64,000 nt of DNA from contig NZ_CP101456.1 of NCBI RefSeq assembly GCF_024362485.1, positions 1,798,001 to 1,862,000 of the forward strand. Direction: 5' to 3'. This DNA comes from Natronobeatus ordinarius (GTDB lineage Archaea; Halobacteriota; Halobacteria; Halobacteriales; Natrialbaceae). A program made the position numbers and the translations under genes. Under the pieces are notes generated by a model. It saw nothing but the letters and a program-made list of their open reading frames with translations, was not told the origin of the DNA and did not search any database. The number at the start of each line of letters is the position of its first letter. Within the stretch, counting starts at the first letter, position 1. Of the stretch, positions 18,117-27,444 are shown piece by piece.

Positions 18117-18896
18117 TCAGACCAGGCTCTCGAAGTCCTCGAGCGCGTACGCCGGTTCGGCGCCGCGGCGGTCGAGGGTCTCGTTGGCGAGCAGCCAGTA
18201 GACGACCGAGAGGGCCTTGCGACCCTTGTTGTTCGTCGGGACGACGAGGTCGACGTTGCTGGTCTGGTTGTTCGAGTCACACATCGCGATGACCGGGATG
18301 CCCACGGTGATGGCCTCCTTGACGGCCTGGGCGTCGCCGATCGGGTCCGTGACGACGACCACGTCGGGTTCGATGTAGCCGGCGTACTTGGGGTTCGTGA
18401 GGGTACCGGGGATGAATCGACCGGTGCGCGCTCGAGCGCCGACCGCTTCCGCGAACTTCTCGGCGGGGAAGCGACCGTACTGGCGGCTCGAGGTGACGAG
18501 GATCTGCTCGGGCGCGTAGTTCGCGAGGAAGTCCGCGGCCGTCCGGATCCGTCGGTCGGTCTTCGAGACGTCGAGGACGTAGAGGCCGTCGGTCCGAACG
18601 CGGTGGATAAAGCGCTCCATGTCCTTGGTCTTCTGCTGGGTACCGATGTGGACACCGGCCCCGAGGTAGTCCTCGACGGGGATGAGCAGGTCGGCCTCCT
18701 CGTCAGACATTACGTCGTCGTCGAGGCTCGGTCCCTCGTCTTCTTCGGCCTCGGCGGTTGCCTCGGCGTCCTCTACGTCTGCGGGTTCGACGTCCTCGGT
18801 GGGTTCGGCGGCGGGGCCGGCTCCTTCGGCCGGCTCCTCGTCGATCTCCTCCTCGGCAGCGTCGAGCCCTTCCTGTTGTGCGTTGTCGTCTGTCAT
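18117..18896 (-). CDS. rps2: 30S ribosomal protein S2 (uS2)
   Basis: 259 aa. The S2 body starts about residue 75 with [25 protein letters not shown] (in part) and includes [28 protein letters not shown] and [12 protein letters not shown]. About 65 extra residues at the N-terminus are almost only Glu, Asp, Ala and Pro, an acidic extension seen in halophiles. The ATG overlaps the enolase stop by 4 bp (18893-18896). It is the last gene of the S13-to-S2 cluster. Confidence 0.97.
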   Translation of the reverse strand: MTDDNAQQEGLDAAEEEIDEEPAEGAGPAAEPTEDVEPADVEDAEATAEAEEDEGPSLDDDVMSDEEADLLIPVEDYLGAGVHIGTQQKTKDMERFIHRVRTDGLYVLDVSKTDRRIRTAADFLANYAPEQILVTSSRQYGRFPAEKFAEAVGARARTGRFIPGTLTNPKYAGYIEPDVVVVTDPIGDAQAVKEAITVGIPVIAMCDSNNQTSNVDLVVPTNNKGRKALSVVYWLLANETLDRRGAEPAYALEDFESLV

Positions 18897-20098
18897 GTCG
18901 CGTCGTCTGCGATTCGAATGAGCTCGTTGAGCTTTGCGGTTCGCTCGCCGCCGACGGCACCCGTCTTGATGAACGGGGCGTCGGTCGCCACGGCGAGGTG
19001 TGCGATCGTCGCGTCCTCGGTCTCGCCCGACCGGTGGGAGACGACCGATTCGTACCCGTTCCGGGTCGCGAGTTCGATCGCGTCGAAGGCGTCCGTGAGC
19101 GTGCCGATCTGGTTGGGCTTGATCAAGATGCTGTTGGCCGCACCCTGTTCGATCCCGTCAGCGAGCCGTTCAGTGTTCGTCACGAACAGGTCGTCGCCAC
19201 AGATCAGCGTCTGGTCACCGACGCGGTCGGTGAGTTCGGCGAACGCCTCGTAGTCGTTCTCGTCGAGGGGGTCCTCGACGTAGACGAGGTCGTACTCGGT
19301 TACGAGCTCGGCGATGTAGTCGATCTGCTCGTCTCCGTCCCGCGTCGTGTCGCTGTACTCGTAGACGCCTTCCTCGGCGTCGTACAGCTCTGCGGCCGCG
19401 ACGTCGAGTCCGAAGCCGATCTCGAAGCCGACGTCGTCTTCGACCGTTTCGACAGCCTCCTCGACGATCTCGAACGCCTCCGCGTCGTCGATCGACGGCG
19501 CCCAGGCGCCTTCGTCGCCCTTGCCCGAGGGAACGCCGCGCTCCTCGAGCAGGGCTGCCACCTCCCCGTGGACGGCCGCGTTGGCGAAGACGGCGTCGGC
19601 GACGTTCGGTGCGCCGACGGGTGCGACGAGGAACTCCTGGATGTCCGTCGCGTCGGCAGCGTGTTCGCCGCCGCCCACGACGTTGCCGAGTGGGATCGGG
19701 AAGTTCTCGCCGCGGAACGTCCCGCCGAGGTGCTGGAACAGCGGCGCGCCGAGCACGTCGGCGCCGGCTTTCGCGGCGGCCATCGAGATGGCGACCGCGC
19801 TGTTGGCGCCGATCTCGGAGAAGTCGTCGGTGCCGTCGGCAGCGCGCAGGAATGCGTCGACCTCGCGCTGGTTGCCCGCGTAGGCCTCACCGACGAGTCG
19901 TGGGACGGCGTGGTCGCGAGCTGCGGCGATCGCCTCGTTCGGTGGCCGTTCGATCGCCTCGTACTCGCCGGTGCTCGCGCCGGAGGGAGCCGCTGCACGG
20001 CCGAATCCGCCGCTCTCGGTGAGCACGTCGGCTTCGACCGTCGGGTTCCCACGCGAGTCGAGCACCTGGCGGAGTCGAACGTCGGTGATGAGCGTCAT
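18893..20098 (-). CDS. eno: Enolase (phosphopyruvate hydratase)
   Basis: 401 aa. [17 protein letters not shown] at the N-terminus, [11 protein letters not shown] (mobile loop), [10 protein letters not shown] (metal-binding Glu-Asp), [24 protein letters not shown] (catalytic Lys) and SHRSGETED near the C-terminus. It converts 2-phosphoglycerate to phosphoenolpyruvate. Overlaps rpoK upstream (20095-20098) and rps2 downstream. A position inside the S9 operon is typical for haloarchaea. Confidence 0.97.
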   Translation of the reverse strand: MTLITDVRLRQVLDSRGNPTVEADVLTESGGFGRAAAPSGASTGEYEAIERPPNEAIAAARDHAVPRLVGEAYAGNQREVDAFLRAADGTDDFSEIGANSAVAISMAAAKAGADVLGAPLFQHLGGTFRGENFPIPLGNVVGGGEHAADATDIQEFLVAPVGAPNVADAVFANAAVHGEVAALLEERGVPSGKGDEGAWAPSIDDAEAFEIVEEAVETVEDDVGFEIGFGLDVAAAELYDAEEGVYEYSDTTRDGDEQIDYIAELVTEYDLVYVEDPLDENDYEAFAELTDRVGDQTLICGDDLFVTNTERLADGIEQGAANSILIKPNQIGTLTDAFDAIELATRNGYESVVSHRSGETEDATIAHLAVATDAPFIKTGAVGGERTAKLNELIRIADDAT

Positions 20099-20274
20099 TT
20101 CGACCCTCGTTTGACGGTAAAGGGCAACGCCCCGGCGTCGTACTCTTCGGCGGCGATCAGGATCGGCTCGGACTGGTCCGTGTCGATCAACACTGGCGCG
20201 CCGTAGGACACCTGCAGCGCTCTCGCCCCGAGGATGCGTGCCTTCTCGTATCGGTTGTAACGTTTCTGTTGCAT
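20095..20274 (-). CDS. rpoK: DNA-directed RNA polymerase subunit K (Rpb6/omega)
   Basis: 59 aa from ATG at 20274 ([21 protein letters not shown]), the core Rpb6 sequence with GAPVLI and the C-terminal PFTVKRG. The preceding open frame is antisense or linker and is rejected. The ATG shares one base with the rpoN stop (TAATG). It stabilises the large subunits of RNA polymerase. Confidence 0.96.
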   Translation of the reverse strand: MQQKRYNRYEKARILGARALQVSYGAPVLIDTDQSEPILIAAEEYDAGALPFTVKRGSK

Positions 20275-20468
20275 TACTGGTACGGTGAGACGACGTCGAC
20301 GAGATCGACGTGTGAGACGAGCATTCGGCGACAGCAGTAGCGCTCGACGCCGAGTTCGTCGAGGACCTGCTGGGGGTCCTCTTCGCCCTCTCGCGTTCGG
20401 TTCTCGAACTCCTCCCAGTGTTCGCTCACGACGTTGCCGCACGTGAAACACCGGACCGGTACCATCAT
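20274..20468 (-). CDS. rpoN: DNA-directed RNA polymerase subunit N (Rpb10)
   Basis: 64 aa. The zinc-binding pattern [10 protein letters not shown] and [13 protein letters not shown] gives the four cysteines of Rpb10. Two ATGs in tandem (20468 and 20465) are possible starts. Lies 12 bp after the S9 stop and abuts rpoK. Scaffold subunit with RpoD/L for polymerase assembly. Confidence 0.96.
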   Translation of the reverse strand: MMVPVRCFTCGNVVSEHWEEFENRTREGEEDPQQVLDELGVERYCCRRMLVSHVDLVDVVSPYQ

Positions 20469-20480
20469 GTCCTGCTCACC

Positions 20481-20879
20481 TCACCGGTAGGACTTCTGGT
20501 AGCGGGCCCGGGCACCGGGTCCACCCCACTTTTTGGGTTCGGACTGGCGAACGTCGTTGACCAGCAGCGAGCGGTCGAACTCCATGTACGCATCGCGGAG
20601 CTCGGCGTCGTTCATGTGCTGGACGATGCCGCGGGCGATGGCCGTTCGCACGGCGTCGGCTTGCCCACTGATGCCACCACCTTCGACCCGAACGTCGATG
20701 TCGATCCCGTCGCGGAGCTCGTCGCCGGCGATGCGGAACGGCTCGAGCATCTTCAGCCGCGACATCTCGGGTTCGACTAGCTCGATCGGCTGGGAGTTGA
20801 TTCGCACGCGGCCCTCGCCGTCGCGCACCGTTGCGCGAGCGACGGCCGTCTTCTTCTTGCCACTCGTGTTCGTTACCAT
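20481..20879 (-). CDS. rps9: 30S ribosomal protein S9 (uS9)
   Basis: 132 aa. [20 protein letters not shown] at the N-terminus, [19 protein letters not shown] in the middle, and the C-terminal [17 protein letters not shown] that reaches the P-site tRNA. Overlaps the L13 gene by 7 bp. Confidence 0.97.
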   Translation of the reverse strand: MVTNTSGKKKTAVARATVRDGEGRVRINSQPIELVEPEMSRLKMLEPFRIAGDELRDGIDIDVRVEGGGISGQADAVRTAIARGIVQHMNDAELRDAYMEFDRSLLVNDVRQSEPKKWGGPGARARYQKSYR

Positions 20880-21310
20880 GTGACGTTAGCACCGAGTTGT
20901 TCGCTCACTTCGTGGAGGTGCACGAAGCGGATGTTCGAGAGTCGGTCCAGCGACGTGTCCGGGAGGATCTCCGCCTCGCCGTCGTAGGGATTTCCGACGT
21001 AGACGCGGACGTTCTCGAACGCCTCGCGGCCGCGCTGTTTCTTGTACGGCAACATCCCACGGATGGCGCGCTTGAAGATCGTATCCGGCCGCTTGGGGTA
21101 GTACGGTCCCCGGTCCGAACCGAGCTGTGCGCGCGTGCGGTACGTCTCGAGGATGTCGTTCTTATCGCCCGTGATCACGGCGTCTTCGGCGTTCACGACC
21201 GCCACCCGCTCGCCCTCGAGGGCGCGCTGGGCGACCTGGCTCGCGACGCGACCCAGGATGCAGTCGCGGGCGTCGACGACGACGTCGGCGTCGAACTCTG
21301 CGATACTCAT
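20873..21310 (-). CDS. rpl13: 50S ribosomal protein L13 (uL13)
   Basis: 145 aa. [32 protein letters not shown] and [21 protein letters not shown] are diagnostic of archaeal L13. ATG overlaps the L18e stop by 4 bp. Confidence 0.97.
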   Translation of the reverse strand: MSIAEFDADVVVDARDCILGRVASQVAQRALEGERVAVVNAEDAVITGDKNDILETYRTRAQLGSDRGPYYPKRPDTIFKRAIRGMLPYKKQRGREAFENVRVYVGNPYDGEAEILPDTSLDRLSNIRFVHLHEVSEQLGANVTW

Positions 21311-21660
21311 GCGATCACCCGCACGTTCGTTCCGTCTGGATTCTCTTCGAGCAGTTGCTCGAGCGGTACTGTCTCGCCGACCTGATCGATCTTCGTCTCC
21401 GCCGACGCCGAAAAGTCGACGGCGGCGACGGTGACGTTCTTCTGGAGGGCGCCCGACCCCAGCACCTTGCCGGGGACGACCACCGTCTCGTCTTCGCGTG
21501 CGTATCGTTCGATCCGCCCGAGGTTCACTTCGGCGTGACTCGCTCGGGGCTTCTCGAGGCGATCAGCGACGTCGCGCCAGACGGTTGCGTCCATCTCGCG
21601 CGAGGTCGACTTCAGCTCGGCGATGAGATCGTTGAGCCTCGGATTCGTTTTGCTACTCAT
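21307..21660 (-). CDS. rpl18e: 50S ribosomal protein L18e (eL18)
   Basis: 117 aa. [29 protein letters not shown] and [20 protein letters not shown] match archaeal L18e. It is the first protein gene after tRNA-Leu. Its leader contains a perfect hairpin (21689-21707) and the tRNA 3'-end copy (21721-21742). Confidence 0.97.
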   Translation of the reverse strand: MSSKTNPRLNDLIAELKSTSREMDATVWRDVADRLEKPRASHAEVNLGRIERYAREDETVVVPGKVLGSGALQKNVTVAAVDFSASAETKIDQVGETVPLEQLLEENPDGTNVRVIA

Positions 21661-21688
21661 TGGTGTCTACTACGTATTCGAGAGCGCA

Positions 21689-21707
21689 GACTGCCTGGGT
21701 GGCAGTC
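21689..21707 (-). promoter_or_regulatory. Perfect 7-bp hairpin in the leader between tRNA-Leu and L18e
   Basis: GACTGCC (21689-21695), loop TGGGT, GGCAGTC (21701-21707). It lies 29-47 bases upstream of the L18e ATG in the transcript. It could be a processing or autoregulatory structure; the sequence alone cannot say which. Confidence 0.45.
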
Positions 21708-21720
21708 GGCACAGAAGTGA

Positions 21721-21742
21721 TGCAGGGAGCAGGATTTGAACC
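21721..21742 (-). repeat. Second copy of the tRNA-Leu 3' end (att-like)
   Basis: 22 bases identical to 21847-21868, the T-loop, 3' T-stem, 3' acceptor strand and discriminator of tRNA-Leu. The rest of a tRNA is absent: the partner T-stem strand does not match. It lies 104 bp downstream (in transcription sense) of the intact gene. Duplicated tRNA 3' ends are the normal footprint of integrase-mediated insertion. Confidence 0.75.
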
Positions 21743-21846
21743 GTCGGGAGACGGTCGGCCTCGCAAGTGCTCGGCCGCTGCGACTCCCGTGGCTCAAATC
21801 TGCACGTTCCATTTTCACGGCTCTCCCGTTCGGTCGAGCCGAAAAA

Positions 21847-21931
21847 TGCAGGGAGCAGGATTTGAACCTGCGGACTCCTACGAGACAGCGCCCTGAACGC
21901 TGCGCCGTTGGCCAGACTTGGCTATCCCTGC
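21847..21931 (-). tRNA. tRNA-Leu (CAG anticodon)
   Basis: 85 nt on the minus strand. The acceptor GCAGGGA pairs with TCCCTGC, with discriminator A at 21847. The anticodon arm is CAGCG-TTCAGGG-CGCTG, with CAG as anticodon. A long variable arm (type II tRNA) is present, and the T-arm is GCAGG-TTCAAAT-CCTGC. No intron is seen and CCA is not encoded. It lies between rpoD and rpl18e, as in the halobacterial S9 operon where it is co-transcribed. Confidence 0.95.
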
Positions 21932-22050
21932 TCGCACTTCTGTCTACCCGTCGCCCCCTAAAACCCCTTTCGATTTCCTCGACGCGGCCGGCCTCGTCGC
22001 TCGCGGCACCGGCGGACGTCGCACGGGGTGTGGGGCGTCGGAACATCGGT

Positions 22051-22800
22051 TTACAACTGTACTGCTTCTTCGAGTTCGGCTGCGCGCTGCTCGAGCGAGT
22101 CGACCGCGCGCAGGACCAGTTCCTCGACCGTGAACGAGCCGTCGGTCTCGACGTGGAAGACGAAGGCGTTCGGGACGTCCTCGACGCGGACTTCCTTGCC
22201 GGGGTACCGCGTGGCGAGGTCGTGGCCGAACTCACTCGTCGGAACGAGGTCGCCGTCTTCTTCGATCACGCCGCGGACGATCTGGGGCGGTTGTTCCTCG
22301 AACTCCGGCAGATCGTCGCCGACCGTCACGCGCTGGAGGTGACGGTAGCCGACGGCGACGCCACCTTGGTGTTTGGCGTGTTCCTTGCCGCGCTCTATGA
22401 CCGCGTCGGCCTCGGCCTCGAGGCGCTGGCCGTCTTTGAGCTCGATGATCGGAACGTTCTCCTCGGCCGGCTGGACGAGGTCGTCGCTCGAGACGAGGTC
22501 GCCGGAGTAGGCGGTTCCCGGGCCCTCGACGTCGATCGAGAGGGTAACGACGTCGTCCTCCCGGAACTCACCTTCGGGGGGCGTCGTCAGCGGGACGAGC
22601 CCCAGTCTGAGCGCGAGTTGTTCGTCGAACATGACCGACGAGTTCTCGACGAACCGAACGGTGTCGATGGCCATCGTCGGCACGTCCGCGACCATCGCCC
22701 GGCGAATGCCGTTGGCGAACGCGGGGGTGACCCCGCGAATGAGAAACCGGGCCTTGCGATCCCCGCGTTCGACGAACTCGACGTCGTACTCCTGGCTCAT
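22051..22800 (-). CDS. rpoD: DNA-directed RNA polymerase subunit D (Rpb3/alpha-like)
   Basis: 249 aa. [24 protein letters not shown] and [13 protein letters not shown] are the conserved alpha-family blocks. The middle domain that binds an Fe-S cluster in some archaea is retained in length, but the whole protein contains no cysteine, so no cluster can form. It follows rps11 by 3 bp. Nucleates polymerase assembly with RpoL, N and P. Confidence 0.96.
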   Translation of the reverse strand: MSQEYDVEFVERGDRKARFLIRGVTPAFANGIRRAMVADVPTMAIDTVRFVENSSVMFDEQLALRLGLVPLTTPPEGEFREDDVVTLSIDVEGPGTAYSGDLVSSDDLVQPAEENVPIIELKDGQRLEAEADAVIERGKEHAKHQGGVAVGYRHLQRVTVGDDLPEFEEQPPQIVRGVIEEDGDLVPTSEFGHDLATRYPGKEVRVEDVPNAFVFHVETDGSFTVEELVLRAVDSLEQRAAELEEAVQL

Positions 22801-22803
22801 GGT

Positions 22804-23187
22804 CTAGTAGCCGCCCTTGCCTTTGGGGGGACGCGATCCGTCGTGTGGGATCGGCGTGACGTCCTCGATGCGACCGATCTCGATGCCCGACCGGGCGAGC
22901 GCGCGGATCGTCGCCTGCGCGCCGGGTCCGGGGGACTTCTGGAGATTGCCGCCGGGGCCGCGCACGCGGACGTGCAGACCCGTGATGCCGGCTGCTTTGA
23001 CCTCCTCGGCGACGGACTCGGCCATCTGCATGGCCGCGTACGGCGACGCCTCGTCGCGGTTCTGCTTGACCGCGGTCCCGCCGGAGGACTTCGCGATCGT
23101 CTCCGCGCCCGTGAGGTCGGTCACGGTCATGACGGTGTTGTTGAACGATGCGTGCACGTGGGCGATGCCCCATTTTTCGTCTGCCAT
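22804..23187 (-). CDS. rps11: 30S ribosomal protein S11 (uS11)
   Basis: 127 aa from ATG at 23187 ([18 protein letters not shown]). An in-frame codon 18 bp further upstream lies against the rps4 stop and is rejected. [17 protein letters not shown] and the C-terminal [16 protein letters not shown] are diagnostic. Forms the platform of the small subunit. Confidence 0.97.
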   Translation of the reverse strand: MADEKWGIAHVHASFNNTVMTVTDLTGAETIAKSSGGTAVKQNRDEASPYAAMQMAESVAEEVKAAGITGLHVRVRGPGGNLQKSPGPGAQATIRALARSGIEIGRIEDVTPIPHDGSRPPKGKGGY

Positions 23188-23188
23188 G

Positions 23189-23710
23189 TTACTGACCCTC
23201 CGCACGTTCCGGGTGGAGTTCGTCCGCGAGCGGACTGTTCTCGTCGAACGCGACGAGGTCTTCCTCGTCGACGTCGACGACGTACGACGGAATGCGGTGG
23301 CGTCGATCGCCGACGACCACGTGTCCGTGCGTGATGAACTGGCGGGCCTGCTGAGGCGTGTTCGCCAGTCCCTTGCGGTAGGCGACCGTCTGGAGTCGCC
23401 GCTCGAGGACGTCCTCGACTTCGAGGCCGAGGACGTCGCCGAGGCCGCCTTCCTCGTTCAGGACGCCGACGCGCTTGAGTCGGCCGAGGAACTCCTCGCG
23501 CCGACGGGCGACGACCTCGTCGTCCTGTGGCTGGGCGAGCAGGTCGCGGGACTCACGCCGGTACGAACGAAGCTCGGACTGTGCGCGCCAGAGCTCCTCT
23601 TTGTTCTTCAGGCCGTAGCGGTCGAGCAGCGAGTGCTCGGTGGCGATTCGCTCGCCCTGGAACGGGTGATTCGGCGTCTCGTACTGTTTGGTATTGCTTC
23701 CGAGCGCCAT
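23189..23710 (-). CDS. rps4: 30S ribosomal protein S4 (uS4)
   Basis: 173 aa. [28 protein letters not shown] (in part), an S4 RNA-binding domain with [20 protein letters not shown], and an acidic C-terminal tail. ATG shares a base with the rps13 stop at 23710. Confidence 0.97.
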   Translation of the reverse strand: MALGSNTKQYETPNHPFQGERIATEHSLLDRYGLKNKEELWRAQSELRSYRRESRDLLAQPQDDEVVARRREEFLGRLKRVGVLNEEGGLGDVLGLEVEDVLERRLQTVAYRKGLANTPQQARQFITHGHVVVGDRRHRIPSYVVDVDEEDLVAFDENSPLADELHPERAEGQ

Positions 23711-24204
23711 TATTCACCACCCTCGGCTTCTTCTTTGATCTCTTCGACGTTGACCCCGATGGTCCCCTCGGTCCGGCCCGTCGACTTGGTTCGCTGTCCG
23801 CGGACCTTCTGGCCACGCTTGTGACGGACTCCCTTGTAGGAGTTGATCATCTTCATCCGGTTGAGGTCGTGCTGACGGGTCAACTGGAGATCGTTACCGA
23901 TCTCGTGGGTCGTTTCACCGCTGTAGAAGTCCCGCTGGCGATTGGCGAGCCACTCGGGGACTTCGTCGGCGTAGTTCTCTACGAGCTCGACGACCTCGTC
24001 GATTACCTCTTCGTCGAGGGCACCGAACGTCGCCGTTCGGTCGACGTCGGCCTCCTCGGCGATGATCCGGGCGGTTCGTCGACCGATCCCGTTCAGCTCC
24101 GAGAGCGACCGCTCGACGGACTTCGTCCCGTCGAGGTCGGTTTGCCCGATCCGGACGAAGTATCGAAGGTCGTCGTCCTCCTGTCGTTGTTCTTCCTCGC
24201 TCAT
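23710..24204 (-). CDS. rps13: 30S ribosomal protein S13 (uS13)
   Basis: 164 aa. YFVRIGQTDLDGTKSVERSL, LNGIGRRTARII (HhH) and the basic C-terminus YKGVRHKRGQKVRGQRTKST contact the head of the 30S subunit and tRNA. First protein gene after tRNA-Ser. Confidence 0.97.
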   Translation of the reverse strand: MSEEEQRQEDDDLRYFVRIGQTDLDGTKSVERSLSELNGIGRRTARIIAEEADVDRTATFGALDEEVIDEVVELVENYADEVPEWLANRQRDFYSGETTHEIGNDLQLTRQHDLNRMKMINSYKGVRHKRGQKVRGQRTKSTGRTEGTIGVNVEEIKEEAEGGE

Positions 24205-24277
24205 GTGTCGTGTCTATGTGCTGGTATACGCGCGGTGTGAAACGCCGGCCCCAACGTGGCCGGCCTGCGTATTCCGA

Positions 24278-24361
24278 CGTCGTGGCGGGGATTCGAACCC
24301 CGGAGGCTTGACGCCACATGGTTAGCAACCATGCGCCTTGGGCCTACTTGGCTACCACGAC
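24278..24361 (-). tRNA. tRNA-Ser (GCT anticodon)
   Basis: 84 nt. The acceptor GTCGTGG pairs with CCACGAC, with discriminator G at 24278. The anticodon arm is CATGG-TTGCTAA-CCATG, reading GCT. A type II variable arm is present and the T-arm contains GGTTCGAATCC. It is the first gene of the S13-S4-S11-RpoD transcript, with a TATA box 75-85 bp upstream. Confidence 0.95.
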
Positions 24362-24436
24362 ACCGTGTCTATCGTCGCCCATCTGGACTCGGGGACGGAT
24401 CCCCTACACGTATCGCAACAGAACCTACCCGGGTGG

Positions 24437-24444
24437 GATACTTA
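24437..24444 (-). promoter_or_regulatory. TATA box for the tRNA-Ser/S13 operon
   Basis: Minus-strand TTAAGTAT (24437-24444) within GCGCTTAAGTATCCC. Expected transcription start is near 24415, about 54 nt before the tRNA-Ser 5' end, the only plausible promoter for the cluster in view. Confidence 0.6.
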
Positions 24445-24550
24445 AGCGCAACGAAATCCTCAGCCGGTGATCGCCGACGAGTGGCCGGATCGCTCCCGGT
24501 GTCAGACCGTCGTAACTTATTATCGTCGACCGATTAGTCGGACCAACACG

Positions 24551-25504
24551 GTGTCACGGACTCGCTCACTCGCTCGGTTCGCCGCTGCGCTGGTGGGGAT
24601 CGTCGCCGTTGCCCTCGCAGCAGCCACCATCACCTCGACGATCGAACCAGGCGGTCCGGGTGATGGCTCGGTCGGCTCCGGCGACGCTCCCGTCTACACA
24701 CCGCCACCGGCGGAGTCGGCGGCCGCGGGCGACGGCGTCCCACCGTTCCTCGAGTACCTGCTTCTCGTCGTCGTAACGTTGCTCGCACTCGCGCTGGCCT
24801 GGTATCTGATCGCCCACCGGCGAGAGCTCGTCAAAACGCTCGTCGCGGTGTGCGCGGTGCTCGCCGCCGTGATCGTCTTACTGACTCTCGTCCAGTGGTT
24901 CGATCCGGGCGAGATGGCGAACGTGACCGCATCGGAACCCGCCGAGAACGCCACCCTGCCTGGTGGGGGCTCGAGCGACGGTGAGACGGGTTCGATTCCG
25001 TTCAGCTCGGTCCTGGTACTCCTCCTCGTCGTGACGACGATCTTTGCCGGTGCGCTCCTCGTGAGCCGATCCGACGCAGAGACGAGCGTCGACGTCGATC
25101 GCGAACTCGAGTCGGGGCCGGAAGACGCGGCCGGGATCGCCACGGCTGCTGGCCGCGCTGCCGACCGAATCGCCGCTTCCGACGACGTCGACAACGAAGT
25201 CTACCGCGCCTGGCGCGAGATGACCCGCCACCTCGAGGTCGATCGGCCGGAGACGAGCACGCCCGGCGAATTTGCCGCGGCAGCCGTCGAGGCGGGGATG
25301 GAACGCGAGCACGTCGACGAACTCACCCGGCTGTTCGAAGCCGTCAGATACGGCCACCGGGAGACGACGCTCGAGGTGGAAGCACGGGCGATCTCGATCC
25401 TCCGGACGATCGAGGCGACGTACGCCGACGGAAACGGGCGCGCGACGGGCGACGACGACGAGCGAGCGGCAGCCGACTGGAGACGAGGTGGCGAGCAACC
25501 GTGA
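24551..25504 (+). CDS. Membrane protein with C-terminal DUF4129 domain
   Basis: 317 aa from GTG at 24551. A TATA box CTTATTAT (24516-24523) places the transcript start a few bases before it, supporting GTG. Spans lie at about residues 8-28, 70-90, 98-118 and 155-175. The C-terminal cytoplasmic domain, with YRAWREMTRHLEV and TPGEFAAAAVEAG, is DUF4129, usually found in transglutaminase/DUF58/MoxR clusters. GTGA overlap with the DUF58 gene (25501-25504). Function unknown; probably part of an envelope-associated complex with the two downstream proteins. Confidence 0.8.
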   Translation: MSRTRSLARFAAALVGIVAVALAAATITSTIEPGGPGDGSVGSGDAPVYTPPPAESAAAGDGVPPFLEYLLLVVVTLLALALAWYLIAHRRELVKTLVAVCAVLAAVIVLLTLVQWFDPGEMANVTASEPAENATLPGGGSSDGETGSIPFSSVLVLLLVVTTIFAGALLVSRSDAETSVDVDRELESGPEDAAGIATAAGRAADRIAASDDVDNEVYRAWREMTRHLEVDRPETSTPGEFAAAAVEAGMEREHVDELTRLFEAVRYGHRETTLEVEARAISILRTIEATYADGNGRATGDDDERAAADWRRGGEQP

Positions 25505-27444
25505 CCCGCAATGGGCTGTTCCTCTTCGGCGGCGTTCTCGCGTTCGTCGCCGCGGTCGCGATCCTCGGCGGACTCCTCGCGGTCTCGGCGACCGACGGGG
25601 CGATCGTCGTCGTCGCCTTCCTGGCGCTGCTCGCCTCGATCGGGGCGCTCTCGAGACGACGCGACGGCTGGAATCGAGCCGAAACGCCCGAGCCCGAACG
25701 GCGAACGCGCGTTCCCGTGCCGGGGACCGACCTGCTGGACGTCGTCGACGAGTTTCGGCCGTACGACCTCGGCTTTGCCGTCACCAGTCGCCGCATCGTC
25801 CTCGGACTTCGCGGCGCAGCCGTTGCCGTCCTGACGCGATTCGAAGGACTCAGCGCCGAGGAAGCCCAGCGACGCGTCGACGACGGGACGTGGACGACAG
25901 ACCCCGTCGCCGCGGCGACCCTCTCCCCGACGCTCGAGGAGCCGGCCCTGCCGCTTCGTCGACGGATCGCGGCGATCTGGACCGGCGAATCCGCCTCCCG
26001 TCGAGGGATTCGTCGATCCGTCGCCGCCATCACGGCCCTCGGGACTCCCGACGCCGAACGGCCCCCCGAACCACGTCGGGACGACGAGCCGACTGACGAG
26101 CCGGTCGCCACGAGAACGACGACGAGGTCCGTCGACGACCGACTCGAACGGACACCCCGTTCGACCGGCTACTGGGCCGGCATCGGCGTGGTCGCCCTCG
26201 TCGCCATCGGCGTCGGTGCCCTCGCAGAGTCAGCCGCCGTCGTCCTCGCCGGCGTCGTCGGCGTCGGCTACGCCGGATTCGCGCGAGCGTTCGACGCGCC
26301 ACGGCCCGACGTCTCCCTCGAGCGAACGGTGAGCGACGAGACGCCCGACCCGGGAGACGACGTCGAGGTCACGCTGACGATCACCAACGATGGCGAGCTG
26401 CCGGTTCCCGACCTGCGAGTCGTCGACGGCGTCCCACCCGGCATCGCCGTGACCGACGGCACGGCTCGACTCGGAACCGCTCTCCGCCCCGGCGACCGCG
26501 TTCGACTCGAGTACACGGTCGAAGCCCGGCGCGGAAACCACCGGTTCGACCCGGCACTCCTCGTGACGAGGGGACTGTCTCGGTCGCGCGAGCGCGAAAC
26601 ACTCGTTACTCAGCCAACGAGGATCGTCTGCGAACCGTCGATGCGACCGACGGCCGTCCCGGTTCGGCTCCGATCCACCGCAGCGACGTTCGCCGGGCGG
26701 CTCCGGGTCACCGAGGGCGGCTCCGGAACCGAGTTTCACTCCGTCCGAGAGTACCGACGAAACGACCCGTTGAATCGAATCGACTGGAACCGCCGCGCCC
26801 GTACCGGCGACCTCGCGACCCTCGAGTTCCACGAGGAGCGGGCGGCCCGCGTGCTCGTGCTCGTCGACGCTCGAGCGACGGCGTACCTCGCCCCGGAGCC
26901 GGCGGCCGAACACGCCGTCGATCGGTCCGTCGATGCGGCCGGGCGAATCGCGGCGTCGCTGCTCGATCGCGGCGATTCGGTCGGCCTCGCGGCGCTCGGG
27001 CCGACGGGCCGCGGCGAGGAGACGGCAGACCCGTGCTGGCTCGCGCCTGGATCGGGCAGCCACCATCGGGCACAGGTTCGGGAGCTCCTGGCGACGCACC
27101 CGCAGTGTTCAACGTCCCCGCCGGAGCGAGAGACGGCGTGGCTTACGCAGCTCCGGACGATTCGACGGCGGTTGTCGTCCGGGACGCAGGTCGTCTTGCT
27201 CACGCCGCTGTGCAACCGGGGGGCGGTTGACGTCGCACGGCGACTCGACGCCCGCGGCCACGCCGTCACCGTCGTCAGCCCCGATCCCACGGCCGATCGG
27301 ACGGCGGGCCAGGGGCTCGCCCGCATCGCCCGTCGAATCCGGCGGTTCGACCTTGAGCGAGCCGGAATCCCGGTCGTCGACTGGTCGGCCGATCGGTCCC
27401 TCGATGAGGCGCTCGCTCGAGCGAACGCGGGTGATGCACCGTGA
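25501..27444 (+). CDS. DUF58 domain membrane protein
   Basis: 647 aa from a GTG that overlaps the upstream TGA. Two N-terminal spans (about 5-45), a long acidic linker, two more spans near 225-262, a CARDB-like beta domain (TPDPGDDVEVTLTITNDGELPVPDL, in part), then the DUF58 core EFHSVREYRRNDPLNRIDWN near residue 415 and a vWA-like fold (VLVLVDARAT). DUF58 proteins are typically made with a MoxR AAA ATPase that remodels them; no MoxR gene is adjacent here. ATGA-type overlap (GTGA) with the next gene. Confidence 0.88.
   Translation: MTRNGLFLFGGVLAFVAAVAILGGLLAVSATDGAIVVVAFLALLASIGALSRRRDGWNRAETPEPERRTRVPVPGTDLLDVVDEFRPYDLGFAVTSRRIVLGLRGAAVAVLTRFEGLSAEEAQRRVDDGTWTTDPVAAATLSPTLEEPALPLRRRIAAIWTGESASRRGIRRSVAAITALGTPDAERPPEPRRDDEPTDEPVATRTTTRSVDDRLERTPRSTGYWAGIGVVALVAIGVGALAESAAVVLAGVVGVGYAGFARAFDAPRPDVSLERTVSDETPDPGDDVEVTLTITNDGELPVPDLRVVDGVPPGIAVTDGTARLGTALRPGDRVRLEYTVEARRGNHRFDPALLVTRGLSRSRERETLVTQPTRIVCEPSMRPTAVPVRLRSTAATFAGRLRVTEGGSGTEFHSVREYRRNDPLNRIDWNRRARTGDLATLEFHEERAARVLVLVDARATAYLAPEPAAEHAVDRSVDAAGRIAASLLDRGDSVGLAALGPTGRGEETADPCWLAPGSGSHHRAQVRELLATHPQCSTSPPERETAWLTQLRTIRRRLSSGTQVVLLTPLCNRGAVDVARRLDARGHAVTVVSPDPTADRTAGQGLARIARRIRRFDLERAGIPVVDWSADRSLDEALARANAGDAP

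Noticed and set aside
17653-18201. Open frame with a CPYC motif in the AT-rich interval
   Set aside because: Composition and codon use do not look coding, it overlaps the rps2 3' end antisense, and no family is recognised.
21721-21800. Possible second tRNA gene on the minus strand
   Set aside because: Only the 3' 22 nt match a tRNA; the pairing T-stem, anticodon arm and 5' acceptor strand are absent.
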